A stretch of DNA of 64,000 bases from Dolomedes plantarius (Eukaryota; Arthropoda; Arachnida; Araneae; Dolomedidae), in contig OU015490.1 in the NCBI GenBank assembly GCA_907164885.2, positions 11,275,466 to 11,339,465 of the forward strand. The letters run 5' to 3'. Shown here one piece after another: positions 1 through 12,545 of this stretch (positions are counted from its first letter, which is position 1; each line of letters begins with the position of its first letter). The position numbers were made by a program, and so were the translations under genes. The notes below the pieces were generated by a model. It saw nothing but the letters and a program-made list of their open reading frames with translations, did no database searches and was not told the origin of the DNA.

Positions 1-182
1 ATATGATGCAATTTTTATTTCGAAATTTAGATGATGGATAGCATACTGACAATGTAAAATATTTTTCGATTATTTGTTTATATTTGGAAATACATGCATG
101 TTTATTTGGCAGATAAAATTGAGGGTCTCTCGGAATTCTTTCTCTTATATAATAGGAAAAGAATAAAATGCTGTATGTAATT

Positions 183-222
183 ACACACGCACACGCATAC
201 ACACAAACAAACACACACACAA

Positions 223-302
<80 letters not shown>
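183..302. repeat. composite microsatellite (CA)n-(TA)n-(TG)n
   Basis: A CA-rich block (183-230) runs into about 49 bases of alternating A/T (231-279) and then GT repeats (280-302). The whole unit is its own reverse complement in outline. The same CA-TA-TG architecture recurs at about 25.3-28.9 kb. Confidence 0.95.
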
Positions 303-880
303 AGTCCGTATTATTACAAGTACATTTGACTCGATTGCAAGTAAATTTTACCTACAGTTTTCACCAATAGCTTAATTTTATTTTAAATTATTTGAATATT
401 TTAAGTTCCATCGAAGTTACGCAATAAATTTCGAAGCAAAGAGATAATTTGTAGCCACCCACAAGCGTCTTGAAGATTGTAATTAGTTAAACAGAGGCCT
501 GTTTTGCCTTAACAGAACCTCCAAATTTTACACATAAGAGGAATTCTGCCACATATATAATTTATTTCTTTGTACATATATTTAGGGTGGATCGACGATA
601 TTTCCTCTAGATCCATCTAGAGGTTTTGCTGGCGTTAAAGTAATTTTGCTTATTTCGTTAAATTTTACAAATCTTACTTTTTCCTAACTATTATTATTTT
701 TTAATGGGACAATGCAGTTTACTGGACTCAAGAGTTCTATGATTGGTAAAGGTTGAAAAGTAGCTGTCTTCGAACAAGAGTAGAACATATATTTTCTTTC
801 CTGTTACGCTTGAGTATGATTTCGCTGTTAATGTACTTAAAAGGATGCACGGTGTCCTTTTCTGAATATAGATGTTCCTT
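303..880. other. unannotated AT-rich DNA
   Basis: No reading frame with recognisable protein similarity and no obvious repeat structure. Confidence 0.6.
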
Positions 881-883
881 ATA

Positions 884-1674
884 TACACTGAAGTGCCACT
901 GAATTAGGGATACCTACCTAGTAACGAGTTGGGCCTCCTCTGGCCTTGATAACGGCTGCCACACGAGGCATAGATTCAACAAGTTCCTGGAAACGTTCCA
1001 CGGGAATGGCTCTATATTCTCAGCCTCCCGTCGGCGTTAAGTAGTCGGAATCGAGACTCATCACTCCATGCTACTCGTTTCCAGTCCTCTACACTCCAGT
1101 CTCTGTGTTCTCTTGCCCAGGCAAGACGTGCAGCCCGATGGCGAGTATAGAGCAATGGTACTCTCGTAGGTCGACGGCTCCCGAAACCCATACGGTGAAG
1201 CAAGCGTTGCACAGTCCGTTTACTGACTGTACGACTGGCACCGTCAGTAAACTGGGTGGTAATTTGAGCTAAAGTTTGGCTTCGCTGGCTACGTACAATA
1301 CGCCTGATCCGTCTCTCACCACGCAGTGTCAAGGCTAATTGTCCTTTGCAGTTTGTCCGATCGCTAGTTTTTTTTTCCACCATCCATATATTCTTGGTAT
1401 ACTCTTGACACTGTCGACCTTGAAAATCCTAGCTGTCTGACGATTTCGGAAATTGAATGGCCCATGCGTCGAGCACCTACGATTTGTCCGCGATCGAAGG
1501 CGTCTAAATCAGGCAGTTTACCCATACTGGCAATTCCAACAACTAATTCAGAACAACCACAGTACGCGCTATATATGCAGTTACCACAGCGCCCTCACTT
1601 GCGCATACATGATGCGCAGAGCTACACAATTTGCATAAGCTTTGCTATCCCTAATTCAGTGGCACTTCAATGTA
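884..1674 (-). mobile_element. internally deleted Tc1/mariner transposon
   Basis: Inverted termini lie at about 886-912 and 1646-1672. They start CACTGAAGTGCCACTGAAT on the left and differ from the right end by about one base. Each end abuts a TA dinucleotide (884-885 and 1673-1674), the usual Tc1/mariner target duplication. At about 787 bp it is roughly half the length of a full Tc1 element. The interior carries a broken transposase on the minus strand. Confidence 0.9.
918..1525 (-). pseudogene. Tc1 transposase remnant, catalytic core deleted
   Basis: The minus strand starts at an ATG at 1523-1525 and encodes an N-terminal helix-turn-helix typical of Tc1 transposases (RGQIVGARRMGHSISEIV, then FSRSTVSRVYQ). 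A run of nine A on the minus strand at about 1370-1378 shifts the frame; the downstream frame continues with Tc3-type DNA-binding sequence and WSDESRF, which holds the first catalytic aspartate. At about 1012 the sequence jumps to the family's C-terminal tail (ELVESMPRVAAVIKARGGPT) and a stop at 918-920. The segment with the second aspartate and the glutamate is missing. Only about 200 residues remain of the usual ~340, so this copy cannot be catalytic. Confidence 0.9.
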
Positions 1675-1679
1675 TATCT

Positions 1680-2790
1680 ATATGCACATCAGGCGCTGTA
1701 GTATGATGCAGAAAATACCGGTTGCTAAAGCTTCATCTTTGTTTTGTCGATGAGATTTTTATGCTTTTGTCTCCGCAACGGTATCTTATCAAAACTTTTA
1801 GGTTATATAGTTTCTTGATTCAGCTACCTAGCTAACTGTGATGATATATCTACTTATTTGATAATTTTATAAAGGGTTTTTCTTTAATCCTTGCTGTTTT
1901 GGACGTGCTAAAAAACACTTTACCCGTCTATGATGAATTACCAAGAGATTTCCAATAGCTTCATATAGTGTTCTCTTCCTAACTTAAGTTGGAAAATAGA
2001 AATCTTCTAACCAACATAATTTGTTAATTAGGTTCAGTTAATTGTTTCTCTTTTCATGTAATATTTTCTGAATTTTTAATTTTAATACTCTAATAGCTGA
2101 TAATTAAGATAAGTGAACTTCCGGTGAAGAGTTTTTGGGCGGTAATTTACTCTGGGATACCTTGAAAGTCTGCTCGATTTTTTCCTCCACAGAGCAGATA
2201 CGATTACCTCGTATCAGCACTAAGTGCCGCATGTATGCCTGAAGCAGCGAAGTCTACCATATGGCGAAATAGCCGTTATAGCTTCTAAAAGTTTTTACAT
2301 AGATTTATTATTACTCAAACGATATCGAAATAGTTGCATTATATTTTAAATCTCACAAGCCTGTATGTGTTTTCTCATTGACTTTAATTCAACCTGGAAG
2401 ACTATTTTGCAGAATTTAATTCCAATTTTTTTGTTATTCACCAGAAAATTTTAAGGCATTTCTAGTTAATGGTCTTTTATTCATTACGCCTAATTTTCTC
2501 CACTTTTGCTTCGTTTTGACATTATACGCCTGTCTCAGATTTTTTTGTTGTTTCCAATGCGGCTGACACTATGTCCATTACAATATTTGCTCACTGACAC
2601 CGCGAATTTGTAGGCTTCTTTTTTATGGAATCAGCATATATGTAGGCCAACATAGCTCCCTAATCTCAAACTTTTCCTCGGTTGCTTTTGCTGTTGCAAA
2701 TCTCCATGACTAGCCCCAGCTAGACCAAATCCACGAGACCATTCACTCGCAGAAAATCAGAAAACAAAAGAGGATCTGAAAAACGGTCGT
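1680..2790. other. unannotated AT-rich DNA
   Basis: Nothing recognisable on either strand. Confidence 0.5.
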
Positions 2791-2796
2791 CAAAAG

Positions 2797-3003
2797 TCAA
2801 TTCCCGGCATTCGACAATGTTAACTGGGAAGGCCTTGTCCGAATGGCAGATTTAATAACTTTACGATCACAGTTATATGTGAGACTCTTCAGATGTCCAC
2901 TGAAAAAAATCCGAGAGAGTGCCGTCCGTGTGGGGGTGTCGCAGTTGATAGCAAGGTATCTTCCGAGATCCTTACCACGATACCAAGGACGTTCCGGGGA
3001 CAC
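2797..3003 (-). pseudogene. LINE ORF2 C-terminal fragment (Jockey-like, spider type)
   Basis: Read on the minus strand, a short open frame contains RPWYRGKDLG followed by TALSRIFFSGHLKSLTY. This resembles the segment between RNase H and the C-terminal zinc-binding motif in non-LTR retrotransposon polyproteins common in spider genomes. The Cys/His motif that should follow is not preserved. It is a second, separate copy relative to the LINE tail at 3541-4105, because each has its own version of this segment. The family assignment rests on remembered motif patterns. Confidence 0.55.
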
Positions 3004-3029
3004 AATCCATGTCTGCCAATCAAGGTTTC

Positions 3030-3170
3030 ATTATCAAGACTTTTTGCCCATCAAGACCTTTTCCTCGGACAAGTGGAAATCGAATCCACAACCTGGCAGT
3101 GAAGGCACTTAAAAAATATACGAGAGCCACTGCACCTCTTGCCCGGCAGATTATTTTTTGTAGAAAAGGC
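3030..3170 (-). repeat. possible tRNA-derived SINE fragment
   Basis: The minus strand contains a stretch resembling a tRNA A box (near 3135-3150, GAGGTGCAGTGGCT) and a degenerate B box (GGATTCGATTTCC near 3070). Spacing is roughly tRNA-like, but no tail or target duplication is visible. Confidence 0.3.
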
Positions 3171-3540
3171 ATCCATCTCTCTTTGTGCCATTTTGCCTCC
3201 AGAGTGACAGTTTCACGATGTTTGTTTTACTAAATATAGAAATATATGCTTTTGAAGATGGGGAATTATTTTTTTCCCTTTCTTACTATAGTTGTTTTAA
3301 AGTATTTTTCATTCCTATCACCTGTTAGTACATTCAGTACTATATTTTCTGATCTACTCTGTCAGTCAAGTGCTCTCTTATGAATGTCATTAAGATATCT
3401 TCCATGCAATTCTATAAGAATGGCTTAAATTCGATGTATCCTAGTTGATTATGTTTGCTTATAAATCTCTTTAAACAGGAGGTCTGAATTTACTTTCGCA
3501 TATTTTATTCTTCTTGCTACTAATCCCTCCTGATCTAGCG

Positions 3541-4105
3541 GCACTAGATCAGCTCCATGAGTCCATGGAACCTCGGTAGGTCCATCAAACGGCGAGGGTC
3601 TGTAATATCCTGCCTAGATAAGTTTAGACAAGTTAGGATGTGACCAGGAGTGGCCTGCTCCTTATTACACTTTTTAAAAGTGGGAAAGGTTTTGTTTCGG
3701 TGATCAAATTTTAGGCATCCCAAGTCGCCACTTGAAAACCGAGATAGCAATCTGCTCAGATCTATTAACCTTGAAGGCGAGAACCTTACCAGGACAGACA
3801 CCAATGTACCAGTCATGGACCGGGGGAGATCTCCAATTACTCTGGATAAAAGATTTCCTTACGGAATATGCCTCCAGATAAGTAAGAGCTAAAGAAGTTG
3901 ATGAACGTTCAGCGGTATCCTCCTTTTCTAGGATGTCAGCCATCTCATTGCCAAATAGGCCCACATGAGAGGGGACCCAATGCAAATGGATATCATGTTT
4001 CATAGAGAGTCGATCTAGCTGGTACAAGATGGACAAGCTGGTTCTGTAGCTCACTCTTGTCCAATTGCACTTTCCCATATGCTTGAATTTACTGATTGAA
4101 CACAT
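3541..4105 (-). pseudogene. LINE ORF2 3' end: RNase H and C-terminal zinc motif (Jockey-like)
   Basis: The minus strand encodes the C-terminal part of an RNase H domain with the hallmark HWVPSHVGLFGNEMAD (the conserved His and Asp of the fold). It is followed by the spacer HDWYIGVCPGKVL and a Cys/His segment CNKEQATPGHILTCLNL that ends in DLPRFHGLMELI. A frameshift near 3720 separates the two halves. The RNase H degrades the RNA strand during target-primed reverse transcription. Endonuclease and reverse transcriptase are absent, as expected from a 5'-truncated LINE. The wording of the tail strongly resembles spider LINE proteins. Confidence 0.8.
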
Positions 4106-4109
4106 TTTG

Positions 4110-5445
4110 TTATATGCAGTATTTTCTATTCACTTTAATTCATATAAATCTTTATCTCAATAATGTTGCTTGGGGAGGTATCATTTATTGAATGTATTTT
4201 TGAATATTTTCCTGCAGTATGAATTATCAATAACTTTTCCTGTAAAAAATATCCTTTTACAAGTATGTTTTTATTATCGTGAGCAAAATTATATAGTTTC
4301 TGTTTTAACAAAACCAGAGTACATTTCATAAAGTCTGAAGTCGATAATTACGAAATTTCCATTGAAAAGAATAAATTAGGATTAAAATGAAAAATACCAA
4401 ACTTTAGAATAGTAGCAATTGTTTAGAAAAGTGGTGAATTGTAATACTCAATGAAAAAGAAATATTAAGTTGACAGGTCAGAAATAGCATGGATTAATTT
4501 CAGGAATATCTACATCCGTGCTTTATCAACGTCACTTTCTTTTCCAAAAATCGAAATTTGAAAAGTTTGGAACTCCCTTAAGCTTAAATAATTACTTCAG
4601 CGAAAGTTTACCATTATTTGAAAGAACTTAGCCAAACTCATTTTACAACAAATAAGTTAAAATCACAGACGCTATACAATCTCACGAAGATAGCGAATTT
4701 AAAAGTATTTCTCTATATGAAGAACTTCATTTAAGGGATTTCAATACTTCTCCCTTACGACTTTCCGAAGCTTACGGTACTTTAGTTTCTTCTCTAGTAT
4801 TAATATTAGTATATGTCTTTACAATTTCCTGTGTTGTGTGATTTCGAAAGGGGATTAGTTATTTCAAATGAATTTCAGTGAGAATTTCGAAGAATAAAGA
4901 TATAGTTATTTGGTGAAAATGATTTCATTTACTGATACATATTCTTTTTCAGTTTATGTGAAGGTGGTAAAAACTTAAATTTTTTGTTAGCATTAATACT
5001 ATTGGTCGCATTTTGCTTATTAGCGTATTTTTCTTGAGGTTTTACCGCAGGTAGTAATTTTCGATTAATCTTTGTTGCTATTTACAATACCAATATTTAG
5101 AAAAATAAATTTGCTCGAAAATAAATTATTGGTATAATTTTATAATATCTTAAACTCAATAAACAAGGTGTATTATATAACCTACAATTATTTACCTAGA
5201 CGAATTCAATACTCTACAATGTACTCTTATAAAAATAAACTGATATTTATATAAGTTCAGTCTCCACAATACATCTTCAGTAAAATTTAATATAAATCCA
5301 CTTCCTTTTATCAGAAATAAATAGAATACTGAAGATAAATGTAAGCATAAATTATGCTTTTTGAAAAATTACGTAACCTTTATACAAAAAAACAATAAGA
5401 AATGGATATATTTTTTTATAGTAAATCTCTAGTGAAATCATGTAA
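4110..5445. other. unannotated AT-rich DNA
   Basis: No supported gene or transposon boundary. Confidence 0.5.
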
Positions 5446-5449
5446 TACA

Positions 5450-5600
5450 GTGAAACTTCTCTATGACAGCCTATCATGGTTCCGGTAAAAAAATGGACGT
5501 TTTGAGGGGACGTTTTGAGGTGACCGTCGAATAGGGCACCCAGTAATGGTTCCGAAAAAAAATGTGGCCAGTTTTGAGGGGTGTCCGGCTTCAGAAATTT
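5450..5600 (+). repeat. short internal duplication, possible transposon end
   Basis: The motif ATGGTTCC, an A-run, then a G-rich block with TTTTGAGGGG occurs twice (about 5476-5510 and 5548-5583). The block opens with CAGTGAAACTTCTCTA, which resembles the terminus of pogo/Tigger elements. No partner end was found. Confidence 0.35.
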
Positions 5601-5722
5601 CACCGTTTTTATAATGTGTATACACAAGCAATTTTGTAAACTTGTAAAACTGGACCTTAAAGGATGCGTAAAATAAGGTGACATGTTAGAAACTTAACAG
5701 TTGTAATTGAGTAAATCGGTTA

Positions 5723-5933
5723 CTTTTTCTAAATTGAAAGCATTAGTGGTAACGCGTTTGGCTTTAAAATGGCATTGTTCCGTTCGAATCCTGACTAACG
5801 CCATTAATTATCTCTATCTAGACCAGATATGGGTACGTTTAATGCATAGACTGAAAAGTCTTTCCACGAGGACAGTGGGTGAGGGAATGTGTGAGCCCTC
5901 CAGATATCGCCTCTAGGGGTAGTTGGTCAAAAT

Positions 5934-5935
<2 letters not shown>
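5723..5935 (+). repeat. SINE-A copy 1 (tRNA-derived, 3' truncated)
   Basis: A degenerate tRNA head with a B-box-like GTTCGAATCC is followed by the body motif GATATGGG and CCCTCCAGATATCGCC. These are shared with the copies at 8970, 35486 and 59549. The copy ends where the TA microsatellite begins. Confidence 0.7.
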
Positions 5936-6221
<286 letters not shown>

Positions 6222-6224
6222 CGA

Positions 6225-7830
6225 CTCTGCGCAAATGTCTAATAAAGTTCCTCAGCATCAGCCAAAAAAACATTCCGGCAGGTTTAAAAAGAAATTACTA
6301 TTTTTCAAGGAAACAATTTATGACGCAATAATACATCTGAGCTGAAAATTAAAGGACTTCTTATTTCCAATTCTTTCTTACGTCCTGAAGAAACTGGACT
6401 GATTTATATTGTTAAGTTAACAACGATATTGTGATTATAATTCTCTTTCATTAGAACTTAAAATTCAGTTCTCAAATTTGGAAAGCATAAATAAATATCA
6501 GTCTCAAAATATATTCGAAAGTTAACAAAAAATATTTCTCGCTGTGGTTTACGATATTTTTATTAAAATTTCTTCAGTTAGTCAGATATGAGTTATGGTT
6601 CTTAAATTTGAAAGAGTAATTTTTATAATTTATGTATGTGTTGACTATCTACACTGTCTAGAGGATTATTGTTTAAAAATGGAAAATTAATTCCATTTCT
6701 TTTTGAACCACTTTCATAAAATATCCAGATTTACTTCTTTTTATTTATACTAAAAGTAAGTATCTCAATAGACTTCTAAGTGTTCGTATTCAGTAATCCA
6801 TTTTTAAACGAAGCTTCAAGAAGACAAATAAACTAAAAACGGTGTAACATTGTTATTTCCTTTTATTCATTTTCTGGTAAACAACAAATTTTTAACAAAG
6901 AAAAGTGTTTTATTTTAATACTTAATTATCTTTAAGGCTTATATGAATTTAAAATGTCACTACTAAATAATTTTAGTTCGTTTAGTTTTTTAGGGATTAA
7001 TGTGATTAGAGATTTGTGCTTGAGAACTAAAATAATTTTCAATTTTGAATTCACACAGTAAATATTTTACGAACCCAAACTGGCGGGGCATACCCACAAA
7101 ATTTATTATTCCGCTTAATAACTTTTATGTAGGGATTTTTTTTAAAGCTTACTATGCTGTGCTTACCATGAGGTACCGTTACGTATTTTTACGTAAAAGT
7201 TATGTCTGAAAATTATTCATTTCGAATCTTCTAATGCATATGACTAATGAGAACAACAAGTGATATTGAGAAAATTTTTACTTGAAAAATCAGAAAAAAT
7301 GTAATTTTCAAATTACTTAATGTAAGTATGTTTTGATAATAATCATTGATTCAAGAAAAAGCTAGGCAGAATTTCTTTTGAAAAACCAATTTTCTTTTTC
7401 TGCAATTGTATTGGAAATACTTTTTTCTTTTTATTTCAAAGGCAATTTGTAATTCCTTTTAAAAATTCGTTCTGAACCTATTAATATGTCTTTAATTTCC
7501 CCCATTATATAAATTAAACATAAATCAAAATATTACAAATTGAGGAGTATCGTAATAAAGATTTCAGCCTTAAACATAGTCTGCAAAAAAAAATTAAATA
7601 ATAATAATAAAAAATAAATAAAATAAAATAAATATATATATATATATATATATATATTTGGATGGTTGCCAAGTACGTCAAAATATTCTAAAAAGAATTT
7701 TAAGGTGAATTTGAAAAACATGTGTTTTTATCATTATCTTTTTTTATTTAATTAACATTTCTAAGGATCTGTTCAACATGTTTTCAGGCAATATGAAAAA
7801 AGTGAGCAATTTTGGATTTTTATTGCAATT
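6225..7830. other. unannotated AT-rich DNA with a short (TA)n at 7632-7659
   Basis: No coding or repeat structure beyond the short TA run. Confidence 0.5.
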
Positions 7831-7837
7831 GCAAATA

Positions 7838-8290
7838 ACCTTTGGGTGAACTTTCATACATCCATTTCTACACTTTATCATGTTTGAATTATTCCTCAAT
7901 TCTGTCTGACAAAACTTGTATTTCGAAACTAACTCAATTATCAAAATTCTGTTACTTCAAATCCCTTTTGAGTTTCCATGTCAGTTTAGAGTTTTAATTA
8001 CTCAAAAATAATGTTACATTTTTTTACGTCTCGAGATGTAATCGTGAATTTTCCCGAACTGAAATGTTGCGAAATTTCCCAATAAGAATATTTCGTTTTA
8101 AGTTTTTCTCCGATAAATGTATTCTCACTATTTAGTTTTAAGTTTTGAATCTTTACGACTTTTTTGGGATGAAGGCTGAGTCTCGGTTGCTAGGATACCC
8201 TTTGGAGGCGCTTCCTATCCATTGTTTTCTAAGATAAACCAAACGACCAAGGTGCCACTATATCTTCTTAGAGACAAAAGGCGATAACTT
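7838..8290 (+). repeat. left arm of ~450-bp inverted repeat pair
   Basis: Its reverse complement matches 11445-11885. Shared landmarks include CTAAGAAGAT, GTGGCACCTTGGT and TATCCTAGCAACCGAGACTC. The arms are diverged but collinear and enclose about 3.15 kb. No target duplication is obvious at the outer ends. Confidence 0.75.
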
Positions 8291-8960
8291 TCCTTGATAT
8301 TCTGTTTAAATAAAGCATGAAGAAAAAATATTTTATAGTAAAACAGGCAGACCCACGTAATAACAAATGCCGCCATATAAATTTATTTTTAACAAGCTAA
8401 ATTTTTTGCTATTGTTTTATTAAAACATATGAGATAGTTTTCCCAGTAACATACAATTTACTCTGTCTTATAAAGCTAGTTAAAGTTAATAATGTTCTAA
8501 GTACCTATAATCTAAATGTCATTTATACTTTATTGTGCATTTTATTCTTCTGTTAGAGGTATACTGCTCTTGCAATGCCTCCGTTTGTAAACTTTCGCAG
8601 ATAAGAAAGTAAATTTGAAATATAATACCTCGTTGGCAATGAGAAAATTTCTTTGATAGGACATTATCTTCACATAAATCACTCTACTTAGTTGCATTAA
8701 TTACGTTAATATTCCAAATGTTACTGGCGAGCTTCTTTGCCTTTACATGAAGCTTGTAATAGAAAAAAGAATTATCAATTATTTTATTTTCTGATATAAA
8801 TCCCTTTCGATATTAAATAGTTTAAATGAAAAAAATAATATTTATGCTTTACTTTGTCCATACTTGCTCTGCAAAAGATATATCTGTATCCTGATGATTT
8901 TGTGATTTTAATCAGCAAGAAAATCTCTCTGGTCTTGAAAATTTTAGTAAGGGGCTTCGT
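8291..8960. other. unannotated spacer
   Basis: Nothing recognisable. Confidence 0.5.
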
Positions 8961-8969
8961 TGCGATTTC

Positions 8970-9360
8970 GTGGTCCGAGATAGTTTAGCCTTAGAGCGTT
9001 TGACTTCGGACAGAACGTATTCAATTCGAATCCCGATGATCACAATTGAATGTCTCTGTGTCTAGGACGGATATGGGCATGTAAACAGGAATGTCCTCTC
9101 ATGTCAGAGTACGAGTCCACCAGATGCCCTTTTTGGGTGCTATGTCAAAATTGTGTTGGCACTTGGACTCCGACTAGGACTCCGACTTGTGCTGCCGTTG
9201 TAAACCGGAACCTCATTCCTCTATGCAAGCAGTCATCTACGGATACAGATGTGGCATGTTCCAGCCATGTGGCATGATTTCTTTTTTTTTAAAGAAAAAC
9301 TAACAATAGCTCATTAGTGACAACAACAACAACAATAACGATGACGACGACGACAAAACT
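8970..9360 (+). repeat. SINE-A copy 2 (tRNA-derived)
   Basis: The tRNA-like head carries a B box, ATTCGAATCCCG, near 9022. It is followed by GGATATGGGCATG and CCACCAGATGCCC as in the other copies. The 3' end has the (CAA)n-type tail (9322-9360) typical of this family. Confidence 0.75.
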
Positions 9361-10500
9361 GCATTGGGATTTTTAAAAAGTAGTACAACATTTCATGGTC
9401 GTATTACTTTTAAGATGAGAAAAGATGTAGATCGAATATAACCCCTCCATTGATGATCTGCAAAAATAAGAACAAGACTGTGACAGTAAAAAGGTCAAAA
9501 ACTGGATTGGTGATCATCTCGTTATTTTATTTGGTTGAAATAAATGAAAGGCCATGACAAAAACAAAAGTATCAGATGGTCCTTTTAGGATCTGGAGGGC
9601 GTCTCCATCTCAGCTTGGTACATCTGCTCGCTGGAACTGGTAGGCCGCGGAACCGTTCTATTCTGCCCCTCATGGCTACGTCCATCACGGGTCGTGGAAA
9701 AAGGTGTTCTTCGTGATTGTCGTTAAAATTCCCTCTTGAGTCTCGGATGATCACGTGGTCTTGATGAGCTGTCCAGATGTGGAATTTGGCGCCGTCAAGC
9801 AGTGGAGCCGCGACCGCCAATCAGTGGAGTGGAGCTTAGAGAACAAAGATTAGTGGTTTTTGAGTGTCTAAGAAGGGAAGGCGAGGAATGCGCCAAAGTG
9901 GACTGGACATTGAGACTAACCCTTTTGCACGTGCATCCTGGAATGTGTAGACATGAACACAGCGCCTAAAATCGGGCAAAAAGAGGATTTTTGTTGAATT
10001 GAAAAGGCTTGCAGACGGGGCCGTATCCATATCTACAAGATGCGAAGCGTTCTTAAGGGAACAATCCTTAGATGGTGAATATGATGAAAAGGGTAGAATA
10101 TATCCAGTCTAAAAAAGCTGATAAACGTTACGACAGGATTTCGTTTTCAAAAGACTCTGGTACGCCAAACAATGCCGAACTTATCAACTTGTCATAGCAC
10201 GTTTCTGCCCCTGAGACATTATCAAGTAAATACCTCTAATCTGGTCAGTAGAACATTGCCTGAAGGCTGCTATGTACTAAACAAAATCGTATTTCCCTTT
10301 TCTTCTTCTTGCAGACTCGTTGTAGTGGGAGGAGTCCAGTTGACAGTTCGAGAATTCCACCCCCCTTAGGATTGACATTTAGAGGGATTGTACTGGCTCT
10401 CTCTCTCTATAGAGGGTTAACGCTGCCCCCAAATTTTTTATTTAAATTATATTTTTATCAACTATTTACAGGTACATATATGTTTATAATCAAATAAAAT
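9361..10500. other. low-AT stretch with short open frames, unassigned
   Basis: The region 9570-10130 is richer in G+C than its surroundings and has short open frames on both strands (82 residues on minus at 9572-9820). I do not recognise the products; a decayed retroelement is possible. Confidence 0.35.
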
Positions 10501-10504
10501 TGGT

Positions 10505-10820
10505 ATAGTCAGATACCCTGAACTTTCCTGCAAAGCGCTACAGGATTCATTTTATAAATTTCGTCCACCGAAGGATTTATGAGCGTTTAAAACACACTAT
10601 ACCAGATTTTTCCCCGAATAATTTAAATTAAAAATTATTAATTGCACTTTTTTTAAAAAATCAAAAATGTACACAAATGAAAAATTTCTTTCTCCATGAC
10701 GGAGTTCAATTTTTTTTTTAAATCTTTGAATCCAAGTCGGAAATCCGTGGACAAATTTTCTCCATGGGTTAACATTGTGGTGAGCGAATCCAATGGGGTT
10801 AGTACATAGCAACCTTAACG
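10505..10820 (+). repeat. dispersed repeat D, copy 1
   Basis: Matches 31275-31610 in the same orientation. Shared landmarks are ACAGGATTCATTTTATAAATT, the following CGTCCAC, and GAGCGAATCCAAT. No gene content and no ends resolved. Confidence 0.75.
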
Positions 10821-11440
10821 CACAAAGTTAGAATCATTTTTAAAGTTTCGCACTAATCTGTTTCATTTATGCCCTCTAAGAAACTTAATATATCTTGCAT
10901 TTCAGCTTAACGAACCATTTTGGCTAAATGCTATAAACACCTGAATCATTAACAGAAAGGCATATTGTATTGGGGACCTTCTTGTGTTTCAAAAGGTATT
11001 TATATCACACAGTAACAAGTCCGTAGAGGCGTAGTACATACTAGTTAATCTTGGAGCAACTGCTATATATTACCTGCAACTGAAGAAAACAATCCACAAT
11101 AATAAGTCAAGAATATAGCACACGATAACAAGTTCTCACATACCTATAGCCACAATTTGAGCTTATAGGAATTGTCAGTCGCACGTGCATATACTCACCA
11201 AACAACATGACTAATGTAGTTAATCATAAAACAATTACTATCTATTACTTACAGTAGAAGAATAAAATCCACAATAACGTATAGATAGCGCTTAGTGTAT
11301 AGGCACATAGAATATTGTTAGCAAGAACTGAAATTACCTTTATAAAACAGAGTAAATTGTACGTTAAGGGGAAAATTATGTCATATATTTCTGAAAACTA
11401 TAACAAAAATATCTACAACTAAAAAATTATATACTTTTTT
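10821..11440. other. unannotated spacer inside the inverted-repeat pair
   Basis: Contains loosely repeated phrases such as AATCCACAATAA (about 11088-11100 and 11265-11275) but no gene. Confidence 0.45.
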
Positions 11441-11444
11441 TTGT

Positions 11445-11885
11445 CTCCGAGAAGATTTAGTGGCACCTTGGTAGTTGGGTTGATTTTAGAAATCAGTGGA
11501 CAGGAAGAGACGTCAAAAGGTATCCTAGCAACCGAGACTCAGTGTTCTTTTTAAAATAAGTTGTAAAGATTTAAAATTAAAAACTAAAATGTGAGAAAAC
11601 ATTTATCAGAATAGAACTTAAAGTGAATTATTCTTCTTGGGAAATGTCGCAACATTTCAGTTTGGGGAAATTCACGATTCCATTTCATTCCTAAAAAATG
11701 TGACTTTATTTTTGGTTATTAAATAGCTAAATTAACAGGGAGATTTAGATGGAATAAAGTAACTGAAGTTTGATAACTAAATTCTGTTCTCAATACAAGT
11801 TTTTTCAGACAGAAATGAAGGATTATTCAAACATAATAAAGAACAAACATGGGTATATGAAATTCAGCAAGGTTATTTCTACTTG
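11445..11885 (-). repeat. right arm of ~450-bp inverted repeat pair
   Basis: Inverted partner of 7838-8290. A further partial copy in the same orientation lies at about 12655-12800, so the sequence belongs to a dispersed repeat family. Confidence 0.75.
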
Positions 11886-12235
11886 TAGTGTAAATGAAAA
11901 CTTTTCGCCTTATGTTTAATGAAAGAAAAAAAATTGTGAATTGATCTCATAAACGTTAGTTTAACTAAAAAAATTCCTTGAAATGCACTTTGTCTATTTT
12001 AGCATATTTTAGAAAGATTCGATAAAATCCGATTATCATAATGTTTTTTTAACCTTTTACTTTTTTACATATTTAATTTAAAGTTGAAATCATCATTGCG
12101 ATACTCCTGAATTTGAATTATTCTGATTTAGTCTTCATCACAAAATAAATTGTAAAGATTTAAACAGTGTGTAGAGTATAGCTCACTTCTACCCACACTT
12201 GGGTATATATAATTTGAAGTGGCTAAAAAATGAAG

Positions 12236-12545
12236 CTTCTAAATGAATTTGATACAAACACAGTTTATACATGAAACAATGTTTATTGAATTCGTTGCAC
12301 ATATAGAATTTGCTTTTACAGCAATAACCATACGTACTACTTGTACGGAATATATATTATCATTCAATAAAAATACACATTGCAAATACTCACAAACCAG
12401 CAGAGAGTCAAACCAGCAGTATTGCCACGTAAACTTTGGGCCCCCTAAGCACTGGTGCAGGATAGCACCTGGAGCTGCTTTCCTCGTAGCTCCCTTAACT
12501 CGCTTATCTATCAACCTTAACAACCTCCTAACTTAATCAAGCTGT
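12236..12545. other. short open frames on both strands, unassigned
   Basis: About 95 residues are open on each strand across the same interval. The GGGCCCCCTAAG with TGCAGGATAGCACC resembles transposon-flanking sequence, but I cannot name a family. No splice or start context supports a host exon. Confidence 0.3.

Noticed and set aside
2800..3010. Plus-strand frame with AFDNVNWEGLVR resembling reverse transcriptase
   Set aside because: The same interval on minus matches the LINE C-terminal segment more completely (WYRGKDLG...FFSGHLKSLTY); the RT-like phrase lacks a YxDD box or other RT blocks.
9572..9820. 82-residue minus-strand frame as a coding exon
   Set aside because: No recognisable domain; the only support is locally higher G+C.
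12239..12536. Overlapping 94- and 97-residue frames as a possible gene
   Set aside because: Both strands are open over the same interval, no recognised domain, no supporting signals.
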